A stretch of DNA of 64,000 nt from Agelaius tricolor (taxonomy: Eukaryota > Chordata > Aves > Passeriformes > Icteridae). Below the pieces are notes generated by a model. It did not search any database, had not been told where the DNA came from, and was given only the letters and a program-made list of their open reading frames with translations. The stretch is taken from positions 2,170,001 to 2,234,000 of the forward strand of contig JALJCS010000037.1 of the NCBI GenBank assembly GCA_023055355.1, read 5' to 3'. A program made the translations under genes and the position numbers. Positions 48,945 to 59,614 of the stretch are shown piece by piece; position 1 is the first letter of the stretch, and each line of letters starts with the position of its first letter.

Positions 48945-49118
48945 TGTTTGGCAGGGGGTGCTGGCACTGCCCAGGCTCCCCAGGGAATGGGCACGGCCCC
49001 GAGGCTGCCAGAGCTCCAGGAGCCTTTGGGCAGCGCTGCCAGGGATGCCCAGGCTGGGGTTGCTGGGGGATCCGTTCAGTCCCTCCCAGCTCAGGATATT
49101 CTGATTCTGTGAAGGAGA
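48945..49118 (+). mobile_element. CR1 LINE 3' end, G/C-rich subfamily
   Basis: It carries CACTGCCCAGGCTCCCCAGG, GGGCAGCGCTGCCAGGGATG, TTCAGTCCCTCCCAGCTCAG and the tail ATTCTGATTCTGTGA. It is almost identical to the 3' part of 36186-36640, without the tandem GGGACAGGGGCTG insertion seen there. Confidence 0.88.
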
Positions 49119-49214
49119 ACAAGCCCAGCTCCTCACTCCCCGCACATCTGGTGCCTTAATCACCCAGCCCTTCCCATCCCCACACCTTGGGAGGACAAAA
49201 CTCTCTGGCACACA

Positions 49215-49495
49215 TCTGGGCGATGCTGCGCTCCCTCTCCGGGCTCTGCCAGCCTTCCCCGGGTGTCTCCAGGCTGCCAGAGCTCCTCGGAGGGCTCGCA
49301 GACCGCACGGAGCAGCCGGCAGGACGGAGCCGGGGCCGGGAGCGCATTCCATGAAGTTTGGGGCCATCTGATGGCAGCAACGGGAGCGCCAGGCCCAGCA
49401 TCCCCATCCCGGAGGCTGCTCCGCTCTGCTCCATTCATCCTCGGTAATTGAATGCGGGCCCTGGGGGGAGCGCCGCGCAGGGCCGCGGGGAGGGG
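49215..49495. promoter_or_regulatory. Short CpG-rich patch
   Basis: I count about 25 CpG in roughly 280 bp of very G/C-rich sequence. This is unlike the rest of the window, where CpG is scarce. It meets the usual length and density idea of a small CpG island, so a promoter or unmethylated enhancer is possible. No TATA box, start codon context or downstream donor was tied to it. It is followed directly by a 9-bp tandem repeat and by a stretch that looks conserved. Confidence 0.45.
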
Positions 49496-49502
49496 GGAAC
49501 TG

Positions 49503-49529
49503 TATTTATGTTATTTATGTTATTTATGT
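49503..49529 (+). repeat. 9-bp tandem repeat (TATTTATGT) x3
   Basis: Three exact copies are followed by TTGTC. The junction TGTTTGTC resembles a forkhead-factor site. Confidence 0.95.
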
Positions 49530-49763
49530 TTGTCTTGCCAGATTTAGTTTGTCTTTATCTCGAGCTATTTTGAATGTCACGGGGAGTTAATGAAGACATG
49601 TTGTGCATCTGCGACGCACGGAGCAACTCCTCTCCTGTCTCAGCATATTAAATTCTTCCTTACTCACATTAGGAATTACAGGGAAAGAACAGACACAAAC
49701 AAAAAGGGAGGGAAGATAAAAGGAAAGTAGAAAGAGATAAGCTTGGAAGGGAAAGGAAGAGGA
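49530..49763. other. Non-coding sequence after the CpG-rich patch
   Basis: It has mixed composition with isolated CpG (CTCGAGC, CACGGGG, GCGACGCACGG) in A/T-rich surroundings. This can mark constrained sequence, but no function is shown. Confidence 0.4.
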
Positions 49764-49957
49764 AGGGGTTTTTGTTGGTTTGTTTTGGTTTTGGGTTTTT
49801 TTTGTTTTTGGTTGATGTTGTTGTGGGGGTTTTTTGTTTGTTTTTTTTTGGGGGGGTTGGTTTTTTTTTGTTTGTTTTTTTTGTTTTTTGTTTGTTTGGT
49901 TGGTTGGTTTTTGGTTTTTGGGGTTTTTTTTTGTTTTTTTTTTTTTTTTTTTTAATT
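49764..49957. repeat. G/T-only low-complexity tract
   Basis: Nearly 200 bp are made almost entirely of T and G on the plus strand (runs such as GGGGGGGTTGG and TTTGTTTGTTTT). It ends in a long T run. The strand asymmetry is extreme. Lys/Asn/Gln-rich and Phe/Gly-rich open frames across it are composition artefacts. Confidence 0.95.
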
Positions 49958-51887
49958 TAGCTCTCAAAGTTGCATCACAAGACATTTTCCCAACCCCTTC
50001 ACCATGTCTGTCCCGATCAGAGATGCCAGCCCTGGAAGAAATGTCCTGATCCATTTGGGATGGCACAGAACAGCCTCTTAAACACCCCCTTCAATATCAC
50101 CCTGCCCCACAGTGCCCATGGCAAATACAAGGAGAGGGGACCCAGCAGAGATGTCCATTCTGAGCTGGAGCATTGTCCCCAGAGGCAAGTGGCAGGTCCC
50201 CAAGCCCTGCTGTCACCCACCTGGAGCCACCAGATCCCCCTCCAGCACCCAGGAAGGGCACACAGCAGGACCTCAGGCACGGGTCCTGCTCTGCCCCTGG
50301 GTATTTTTAGTTACTTTCCCTTCACTACAGACAGGAAACTGAGGCAGACAGAAAATACAGGCTCAGATCTACAAAGGCTTTTGGCCTCCAACCTCTGTTT
50401 TTAGACAATCCCTGGCTTAGATCTCACCAGTCCTTTCCAAGAGAAGAGACAAGGCAGTGACAAAAAAAGCCCTTTCCCCAGGATATCCCTTCCTCTGCTC
50501 TCCTCTCTCCCTTCTGGGAGAGGCAAGAATACAAAATTGCCTCAGTCATGGGGCTGTTCTCTCAGAAATTAAGATCTTCCCTTTCCTGGCACTTCCCATC
50601 CTCTCTCTTTCCCTGAGGCAAGATCTGGCACACCTTAGACATTCTGGTTTGGCCCAGAGTTTTATTTAGACTGTTCCTTGCTTAGGGGATTCTCTGTTTA
50701 TATCATTGGAGGGTGTTAATAAGGGCAGAATGGTTTCCAGACCCACACCAGCTGACTGGATTTCCTGAACCCACGCCATCTGTAAAAACAGAAATGTTCC
50801 CTTCTCCTTGTACACACAGATAAATGCATTAATGCTAAACCTCCTGGGGCAGGAGTGCAGGAGAGCTTGGGACTTCTGGCCAGCTGAAATCCCAGCAAGT
50901 TCTGGAATGAGGCACAGAACCACCATTTTTATTATGGGGGCTCAGCTGAAGACATAAAGATCTCGTCCCCCTGTGGAACAGACAGAGGGGTTTGACATTT
51001 TAAAAGAGCACAGTGAGGAGCTTCTGGCACCTCTCTCAGACACATCTGGCACTGGCCACCCTCAGAGACACCAGAATGTGCAAACTGAGGCCTGGCTGGT
51101 ATTACAGCACTTGCATGTGCCTATCAGTCAGCTCTTCCAGCTCATCTTCCATCTCAGTGCTCACAGAGGTCTGCTCCAGATCCTTCCTGACACAGAGAGG
51201 TGCTTGGAAGATGGGACACTGGGAGACCAATGCCTGGGGTCTGTCACTCAAAAGGGTTTGTGCCTTGTGAGCCTGACCCCAGCTTGATAACAAATTCCCA
51301 GTTTGAACGGAGCTGGAAATTCCATGTGTCAGCCAAGCCCCTCTCAGCAGGTTCACACAGGAGCTGTGGCATCATCTGAGCCCTGTGTGCAGAGCTGAGC
51401 TCAGAGCTGACCCAGCTTCACGTTCCCACTCTCTGCTCTCCCCACCCAGAACAGCCAAGGAAATGCTGCACTCTTCAGAAAAAAAATGGCAGCTGCCAGT
51501 AGAGCCAAAAAATTCATCATTCTCACAGGAAAACAGGCTCAGGAACCCAAGGGTTCCTCTGGCTGAAGCAGCAGCAAGTGGCTGTGAAATACCCACCAAG
51601 AGAAAAACCAAGGGGTCAAGGAAGGAAATTCCTTATCCAGGGACAACCAGAAGCAGTGTCTATACCAAGACAGAGAATTTGGTTTGCTCAACAAACAAAA
51701 AACCCCAAAAGGTTAAAATTCCCATCCCAATGCACCTGAGGAGCTTTCAAGGAAGGGGAAAACTTTAGAATCAGGAGCAAGAACAGAGCAACTCAGCAAC
51801 TCTCTGCCTGCAGCACTGTGTCCTTCAGGCTCAGCCACTGCATGTCCCCGCCTTCACCCCAAGTTCCTCCTGTGATTAAACTCCCCC
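49958..51887. other. Single-copy non-coding sequence
   Basis: No gene or repeat family is confidently recognised. Confidence 0.5.
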
Positions 51888-52311
51888 TGTACTGGATTTA
51901 CAGGGAATGCCCCAACAAAGGCAGGAATGATGAATCTGACTCCATGGTCTCACAAGGCTGATTTATTATTTTATGATACTGTATTATATTAAAGAATACT
52001 ATACTAAACTATACTAAAGAATACAGAAAGGATACTTACAGAATGTACAAAGATAATAATGAAAACTCCTGACTCTCTCCAGAGTCCTGACACAGCTTGG
52101 CCCTGATTGGCCAAAGAGTGAAAACAACTCCCAGCAGAATGCAATGGAACAATCACCTGTGGGTGAACAATCTCCAAACACATTCCACATGAGCACAGCA
52201 CAGGAGAAGCAAATGAGATGAGAATTGTTTTCCTTTTCTCTGAGGCTCCTCAGCTTCCCAGGAGAAAAACCCTGGGTGAAGGGATTTTTTTCAGAGAATG
52301 TGAATGGCACA
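51888..52311 (-). mobile_element. Solo LTR, same endogenous retrovirus family (copy 4 of 6)
   Basis: On the plus strand it begins TGTACTGGATTTACAGGG and ends AATGTGAATGGCACA. It is the reverse complement of the 39344-39765 type with high identity, including the CTGATTGGCCAAAGAGTG block. A possible target duplication is CCCTGT at 51885-51890 and 52313-52318, which would move the ends by one to three bases. The inverted CCAAT box and reversed AATAAA set the minus orientation. Confidence 0.9.
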
Positions 52312-55300
52312 TCCCTGTCTCAAGAAATAATGAAGATACAACAGCTAATCTGGAATAGGAGTGAGCAGCCAAGGGACCCTGGGGGGGCTCCAGGCCATGG
52401 GGATCCTCACTGGCAGGAGCACAGATCCACCCCCTCTGCACCTGCCCACAGAACCAGGACACTTCTCTTTGCTCTCCGTGAGCAGTGCTCATGTCTGAAA
52501 TGTGGTTTGGGATGGGAGTGGCCTGCACTGCCCAGTTCAGAGCCACCTCTCAGCTCAGGAAGCACCACTCACCTGGCAGGGCTGCTTTCATCCCCTGGTG
52601 CCATCTGCTCCATGAAATAGCAGAGGCCCTGACCACACCACATCTGCCCAAACCTCTGACTCCCTGACAGCTCTGACAGCTCAGACCATTTAATGTCAAG
52701 CCTCTTATTTAATCACAGTGGAAATGAGGCTGTTCCCCTTTGCAAGCTTCCTCCCTGCCCCAGCCCACTGGAACTCAAACACCTGGTTGTTGTTTTCTCT
52801 CCTGTGACTAAAAGTGCTTCCTAAAACATCCATCTCACACAGCCACAGGACTGCAAAGGGCACAAGGCATTAAGAGCCCAATTCACTCCAGTCTTCATTG
52901 TTTCAACATTGAACTCGGGGCATGAGAGCTGGCTCTTGGCTTGACTTCCAAGTGACAAGAATCTGTGTGTTTACAGCAAAACCAGTCACCAATGTGGTGC
53001 TTCTGAGCAATTCTGCTTTGTGCTATCAGAAATGCTGCAATACTGAGGTTTTTCAAGGTTTTTAATCCTTGATACATTCAGAACTGCAATTTGGGACCAA
53101 AAATAGAACAATTCAGCTCATGTTATGCCAAAATGACAACTATTTACCTCAATTAAAAGGAGCAATTTTCTACACGTTCTTATTAGAGTCACCAAGCTCT
53201 GGAAGAGCAGCCCTGCAAATACTGGCCAGAATCCAAAAGCACTCTGCTATAAACAGTCTTATAACAGACCTACACTAATGCATATACATGAGGATTCAAA
53301 ACATAAATCCATATTCTTTTGCCTCCATCGAATTAGGCAGAGTTGACAAATGTAATGATTTCAGATTGCAACGCAATGAATGATCCTCATTATAACTGTG
53401 TGCTTTACCTTCAGGAACAGAACCCCTGACCTCCCAGTTTGATCTCAAAAACTCTGAGATTCAGGACATTGCAGAAGCCATTCATTTTTTGATAGCTCAG
53501 TTTCCTGCTCTCCATTGTGTGTTCATCATAAAGGGCCTTGGAAGATTGTAGTTATCAAAGTGCATTCAATAGTAATGGACCATCTAATCCTAAAAATCCT
53601 CTCTCCAACAAAAGCCAAGAACAAGCATTCCCATTTTCAACTTCTATATACTTCAGTCAGCCTCCCCAAAGTCACTTTATATGGTTCACGGTTTAATAGG
53701 AGTTTAAGCAGCATTCCCTTCTGGGGGTTTTGTTTAAAAAATTACCAAGTTTATTGCCTGTGTCAGAAGCTTCCTTACCCTGTTTTTATTATCTACAGCA
53801 GTGCTCTGATTTAATCTCTGCCTCAGTTTCCCTGATGCACGAAGCACTCAGGTGATCTCTCAGTAATTGCCGTGGTGGCAGATCCGTTCTGGCCATTAAA
53901 GCACCTCATTGTTTCACACCTCGGGTTTGTTCTCCCGAGTAATTAAGTGCATGAAAGACAGGAAGGAGCCTCATTAGCTCCCACAAGCACAGGCATCCTC
54001 CAGCTCCCCCATGAACCTTTCCAAGGTGCAACAACACCCGGTGGGTACCCAGGGGTGTGTAAGGCTGAGCAGGGAATGCAGCTTGCAGCTCTCTGGTGAT
54101 GATTTACCTGTGACACCACCAGCCCTGACCGCTGAACTCAGCTCACTCCATGCTATCCCAACAAAATCCCCGTGTTCCACCTGCACAGATGGGGAAGACT
54201 GGGAGGGAAATGCAGTGAGAGCTGCACAGAGCCATCAGCTCCAGCTTCTCTCCCTTCCCCTAAAGCCCACTGACAGTCTCTCAGAACAAAGCACGCCGTT
54301 CGCTGGATCTCCCTTATCTTATTGTACATCAATTTGCTGAAACATTCATGGGATCACTGCTCATTTCATTTACCCTTAAGGCCAGCCCCTCTGCTTATTA
54401 AATTAAGAAGACGAATGAGAGATTTTCTCTCTTGCTAGCAGCCCAGGGGATTCATTAGTCAAGTAAATGATTGCACTTGCCTCAAGTTATGCTACTGCAA
54501 TGTTTGTAATGTGTCTTCTGATCTCGGCTCCCCATGCAGGATTTGGAAACAAGGTTGGCTTTCAGACAGGTCACATTTAATTCCAGTCATCTGGCTTCAG
54601 CAAATGGAATAAAAAAGGCCTCAAATTCACTATCCTATAATTCCCTGCCTTCGCTCAGCCCTCCAAACGTTTCACAGAGCAGACACACGAGGGGGAATCA
54701 GGAGCTCCATGCAAGGCACCAATATTTGTCCCATTTATGTCGGTATCAGGCACAGTCACCACTCTAACACTGGCAGAAAGCACAGATTTGGGGACAGTGA
54801 CAGAGCTGCTCTGGGCAGGAGGGAGCAGTTCCCCCACCACGCTGGATCATTAATTAAGCACAAAGGTAGCTGTTAACAAGCTCCCTTCTGCCTTCCAGAA
54901 AGGAGCTGGCTCTGTAACTGCTGCCAGAGGACAGCAGCGTTTCTGAGTGCCATGGCAGGAAAGCAGGAAGGAAATGGCATTTCAGAAAAAGGTTAAAGTC
55001 CACATCCCAATTAAACTGCACCACGGCATGGATGGAAAGGAGGCTGAGCACAGATGAACTCTGGGGAACAGCTGTCCCCAATTCCACAAGGCTGCTCCAG
55101 GAAAAGCAGAGCCTGAATGAACAAGCCCCACCAGCACGGCTGGGTGAGCACTTCAGGAGTGGGATGAGCAGCACAGAAGAGATTCCCTCTGGTGAGCTGC
55201 ACACTGCACACCTTAGAAGTGACTTCCAAGTTGTGTTGTCACATCTGTGGACTCAGTAGGACACAAGCTGCCACCTTTAACACCAGGAAAACATCACAGC

Positions 55301-56171
55301 AAAAGCAGTTTCCATGTAATGGAGCTGCAAGGAAGCACGTTCCCTCCTTTAGGAATGGCAGCAGCAAGAGCCATGGTTCCTGTCACCCACTACAACTCCT
55401 AGACATGCCCAGGTGACTTCACACTCTGCCACAAAGCTACACAGATGAGTCTGAAACACCAGGCACGAGCAATCTGCCCAGCTCCTGAAGGTTTCCCAGC
55501 AAGGTGGAGCCAATGAGAAATGAAGGATGCTGCTCCCTTGCCAGCATTGCACCTGAGCAGAGCAGCACAGCAGGCAGGCACTCAGAAATGCTCCCTCCCC
55601 TGAAATGCAGCACAGCTGCAGCAGCAGATGAAAACACCTAAGCTACAAACCAGCCTGCAAAAGGAAGAGCCAACTCCAACAGCAACAGCTGTGGGAAGGG
55701 AATTGAGATGTCTGAGCCAACACAGCTGTCCTCCCTCTCCTTGCCCATGAACCAAGGGCTGATTTCCCTCCCAGCTTTGCCACAACTTTCTCACCTGACC
55801 TTCATGGAGTCATTTCCACCCTGTCTATAAATAGCAGAACATGACAATTCTGCTGCCTCTGCAGAGAGGAGGGCTCAGCCAGCACTGATTTCACACAGTG
55901 AGCATGGCCAGGCTTCACTCAACTGCAGGCACACGGAGCTGCTCTGCCCTGGGGCAGTGCAGGACACTCTCCACCACAAACAGACTCTCCAGGGAAGGGC
56001 AGGAGGCAAGGCTGACCAATTTGCATGGATAAGTGCTCCCATTTACCAGGCAGCATAATTAGAACAAAGTTAACCTTGGAGCAGCCTGCAGAGGACTTTA
56101 AGGTGGCCACAGATGGTTGCAAAACTCCTTTGCTTACTGCTGGATGCTTGCTTGCTTCAAGAGAAGTCACG
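52312..56171. other. Single-copy sequence with possible regulatory elements
   Basis: No transposon is recognised. Stretches at 53325-53400, 53870-53960 and 54290-54530 have the balanced, TAAT-rich look of conserved non-coding elements. At 55792-55834 an E-box (CACCTG) lies 27 bp before a MEF2-type site (CTATAAATAG). No exon is supported. Confidence 0.45.
55825..55834 (+). promoter_or_regulatory. MEF2-type / TATA-like site CTATAAATAG
   Basis: It fits the MEF2 consensus YTAWWWWTAR exactly and also reads as a TATA box. An E-box CACCTG lies at 55792-55797. A single 10-bp match has many chance occurrences in a genome. Confidence 0.3.
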
Positions 56172-56500
56172 AATTGCAGAATGGTTGGGTTGGAAGGGAC
56201 CTTAAATCCCATCCAGTGCCACCCCTGATGTGGCAGGGACACCTCCCACTGTCCCAGGTGCTCCCAGCCCTGCCCAGCCTGGCCTTGGGCACTGCCAGGG
56301 ATCCAGGGGCAGCCCCAGCTGCTCTGGGCACCCTGTGCCAGGGCCTGCCCACCCTGCCAGGGCAGAATTTCCTTCTAATGTCCAACCTAACCCTACCTTC
56401 TATCAGAAGCCATTCCCTGTTGTCCCATCATGCCATGCCCTTGTCAAAAACCCCTCTCTAGCTCTCCTGAAGCCCCTTTCAGTACTGAAAGCCTGTGCCC
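56172..56500 (-). mobile_element. CR1 LINE 3' end, young-looking subfamily
   Basis: It contains the antisense CR1 order GGTTGGGTTGGAAGGGACCT, GACACCTCCCACTGTCCCAG, the shared CAGCCCCAGCTGCTCTGGGC, TTTCCTTCTAATGTCCAACC, then TCTAGCTCTCCTGAAGCCCC. It is nearly identical in its core to 6513-6945 and 59280-59614. Confidence 0.92.
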
Positions 56501-57188
56501 TTCATTCTCTTGGTCAAATTAGCAGCAAACAGCCCTGGCAGCACCTCCCAGGAAAGGGTTCTTAGTCCTAAGTGGAGAATCTGCCTGACAGAAGTTGAGG
56601 GACAGGAGCCACCCAGCCTCTGTAGGTTTGGGATGGAACAACATTCCTTGCCCTGAAGCGGTGGGATTTAATTACACTGCCACAAATCTGGAATTAGCCC
56701 TCAAGGGTACTTCCCACCTGGGCTGCAGGTACCTCTGATAACCCAGAGCTTAATCCTGGCCACAGCAGACACCACTGAGCAGCCCTGGGGCTGCTGGAAC
56801 ATTTTGGCTGCGAGCTGAGATCCCAGGGCTGGTCCAGCCCTGCAGGCCCTGCCATTCCCAGGTACAAACCACACATACCTACACACACAGTATTTATTCA
56901 CCTTTTTGATCCTTTTTCGAGGGCTTTAAGCCCAACTCCTGCACAGCAGCACCTCGGGGAGATCACACAGCCCAGACCCCCCAGTAAAGCCCAGTCTGGA
57001 GGAGCAGGGAGGGTTCAGAGCACTCAGAGGCACCGCTTATGTGAGAAATTACACATTCCAGTCCCCAGCTCACGAAAGGAACTGATTTTAACCGCGGGGT
57101 CACCCCGGGCAGGGGCTGCCCAAGGATGCGGGAGCCACGGGAGCTCCATCCTCCGCTTTTTCCACGCCAGACGCACAAATTTAAGGAG
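56501..57188. other. Non-coding sequence left of the A/T satellite
   Basis: There is no recognisable repeat. CpG density rises in about 57070-57188 (ACCGCGGGG, CCCCGGGC, GATGCGGGAGCCACGGG). Confidence 0.45.
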
Positions 57189-57205
57189 CTGCCGCCATCT
57201 AGTGG
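57189..57205 (-). promoter_or_regulatory. CTCF-type insulator motif
   Basis: On the minus strand it reads CCACTAGATGGCGGCAG. This fits the vertebrate CTCF core CCASYAGRKGGCRS at every position I can check. It sits 45 bp outside the A/T-rich satellite and at the edge of a small CpG-rich stretch. Occupancy is unknown. Confidence 0.6.
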
Positions 57206-57250
57206 GTCTGATAGACCCTGTGATAGATGAGCCATGCGATGGTGGACTCT

Positions 57251-58530
57251 CACCATTAAAAGGCAAATATCATGTATATATGTAAGAAGTTTTATAGATT
57301 TATAGTTATTTTTATCACAATTAAAAGGTAAATATGTATATATGTTAGGAGAAGTTTTATAGATTTATATTTATTTTTATCACAATTAAAAGACAAATAT
57401 GTATATATCTTAAAAGAAGTTTTATAGATTTATGGTTATGTTTTATCACAATTAAAAGGCAAATATGTATATATGTTAGGAGAAGTTTTATAGATTTATA
57501 ATTATATTTTGTCACAATTAAAAGGCAAATATCATGTGTATATGTTGAGACGTTTTATAAATTTATAGTTATGTTTTATCACAATTAAAAGGCAAATATA
57601 ATGCATATATGTTAGAAGTTTTATAGATTTATAGTTATGTTTCATCTCAGTTAAAAGGCAAATATGTATATATGTTAAGAGATGTTTTATAGTTTTATAA
57701 TTATATTTTGTCACAATGAAAAGGCAAATATCATGTATATATGTTAAGAGAAGTTTTATAGATTTATAGTTATGTTTTATAGATTTTTAGTTATGTTTCA
57801 TCTCAATTAAAAGGCAAATATGTATATATGTTAAGAGAAGTTTTATAGTTTTATAATTATATTTTGTCACAATGAAAAGGCAAATATCTATATATGTTAA
57901 GAGAAGTTTTATAGATTTATAGTTATGTTTTATAGATTTATGGTTTTGTTTTATCGCAATTAAAAGGCAAAAATAATGCATATATGTTAGAAGAAGTTTT
58001 ATACATTTTTAGTTATGTTTTATCACAATTAAAAGGCAAATATGTATATATGTTAAGAGAAGTTTTATAGTTTTATAATTATGTTTTATCACAATTAAAA
58101 GGCAAAATATGTATATATGTTAAGAGAAGTTTTATAGTTTTATAATTATATTTTGTCACAATTAAAAGGCAAATATAATGTATATATGTTGAGAGAAGTT
58201 TTATAGATTTATAGTTATGTTTTATAGATTTATGGTTTTGTTTTATTGCAATTAAAATGCAAATATCATGTATATATATGTTAGGAGAAATTTTATAGAT
58301 TTTTAATTATTTTTTATCAATTAAAAGGCAAATATGTATATATGTTAAGAGAAGTTTTATAGTTATATTTTGTCACAACTAAAAGGCAAATATCATGTAT
58401 ATATGTTATGAGAAGTTTTATAGATTTATAGTTATGTTTTATAGATTCATAGTTTTGTTTTATCATAATTAAAAGGCAAATATCCTGTATGTATGTTGGG
58501 AGAAGTTTTATAGACTTAGTTATGTTTTAG
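57251..58530 (+). repeat. A/T-rich satellite, 18 units of about 66-90 bp
   Basis: Each unit starts CACAATTAAAAGGCAAATAT and has a TGTATATATGTTAAGAGAAG centre. It ends TTTATAGATTTATAGTTATG plus TTTTAT. Most units are about 66 bp. Four units of about 87-90 bp contain an internal duplication of the TTATGTTTTATAGATT part. Variants (for example ATATTTTGT versus ATGTTTTAT ends) recur in a semi-regular order, which suggests multi-unit amplification. G and C are scarce. The array is followed directly by an LTR-like 3' end, so it may be an expansion inside an LTR. Confidence 0.97.
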
Positions 58531-58860
58531 CCCCCTTGTGTTGTTAACAGGGGTTGCCTGGGTTGGGACATTTGGGAGGGTCACTCGTTCCTGTGGCAGC
58601 ACCTGAGCTCCAGCCAAGGTGTCAGGCAGTGATCTCCACCACGGGACAGGAGGGAGGAGTCCATGGACACAACTTTGTGGGGCTAAAGGGTTAAAAGGTG
58701 AAACCTCCCTTGTGTGGGTGAGCACATGGTGGGAAAAATCCTCTGCTCCTGGTGCTGTAATATTGTCTCTATTTTATTTTCTGCTGTATTTTTTTTTGAT
58801 TGGGTTTTAATAAACCTTTTCTATTTTTTGGAAGTGAGTCTCATTTCTCCCAACCCCAAT
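58531..58860 (+). mobile_element. Probable LTR 3' portion next to the satellite
   Basis: After the array come TTGTGTTGTTAACAGGGG and CTAAAGGGTTAAAAGGTG, then a T-rich segment and GTTTTAATAAACCTTTTC. The AATAAA is at 58809-58814. The end is AGTGAGTCTCATTTCTCCCA. The layout (poly-A signal, then a short U5-like end) resembles an avian retroviral LTR, but the family is not recognised and the 5' edge, probably left of 57251, was not located. Confidence 0.45.
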
Positions 58861-59279
58861 GGGCTCTAAGCCCACTGCAGGTGCTGCTCCCCTCATCCCA
58901 AACCACAGAGGTTTCCCTGCTGGGTTTGTCACCCCTCCAGCCTGACAGATGTGACCCACCACAGCCACCAATAAACCTGAATGGGCTGGGCTGGGCTGGG
59001 CATCTCCCACAGCTGCTCCTGAAAGGAGCAAATTCTCTGATTCCCCTGGTAAGGCATGTGGAAGGTCAGGGTTTGATGGCAATGGTGAGAAAATGATGGA
59101 GAAGGCATTTCCTGTCATGCCCAAGGAGGATGGTGGGGGCTCCTTTTCCTTGCTTCAGGTTAGGTCCTAGTTATAATCCCAGGCTGATGGCCTGAAGAGA
59201 AGGTGCAAGAGGAAAAGCTGCATCTTAAAAAACAAAGGCCATGGGAGGTAATTATGTTGCTCCTAAAATGTGGGATAAT
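58861..59279. other. Non-coding sequence with a G-quadruplex motif
   Basis: At 58983-59000 four GGG tracts are separated by CT only. Nothing else is recognised. Confidence 0.6.
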
Positions 59280-59614
59280 ACAGGATCCCTTCCAGTACCT
59301 GGGGAGCCAACAGGCAGGATGGAGAGAGGCTGTTCACAACGGCCTGGAGGGACAGGACACAGGGAATGGCTCCCAGTGCCAGAGGGCAGGACTGGATGGG
59401 ACATTGGGAATTGGGAATTGTTCCCTGTGAGGGTGGGCAGGCCCTGGCACAGGGTGCCCAGAGCAGCTGGGGCTGCCCCTGGATCCCTGGCAGTGCCCAA
59501 GGCCAGGCTGGACAGGGCTGGGAGCACCTGGGACAGTGGGAGGTGTCCCTGCCATGGCAGGGGTGGCACTGGATGGGCTTTGAATTTCCTTCCCACCACA
59601 GCCATTCTATGAAT
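59280..59614 (+). mobile_element. CR1 LINE 3' end, young-looking subfamily
   Basis: This is sense orientation. It carries GGCCTGGAGGGACAGGACAC, the shared GGGAATTGTTCCCTGTGAGG, GCCCAGAGCAGCTGGGGCTG, GGGACAGTGGGAGGTGTCCC, then the end GCCATTCTATGAAT. The core is almost identical to the reverse complement of 6513-6945, including the duplicated GGGAATT word. Confidence 0.93.

Noticed and set aside
49587..50066. Lys/Asn/Gln-rich 159-codon minus-strand frame and Phe/Gly-rich plus-strand frames
   Set aside because: They are composition artefacts of the G/T-only tract.
50331..50347. ACAGGAAACTGAGGCAG, resembling the MIR SINE core
   Set aside because: Only about 17 bp match and no flanking MIR sequence was found; the same holds for the reverse word at 53816-53832.
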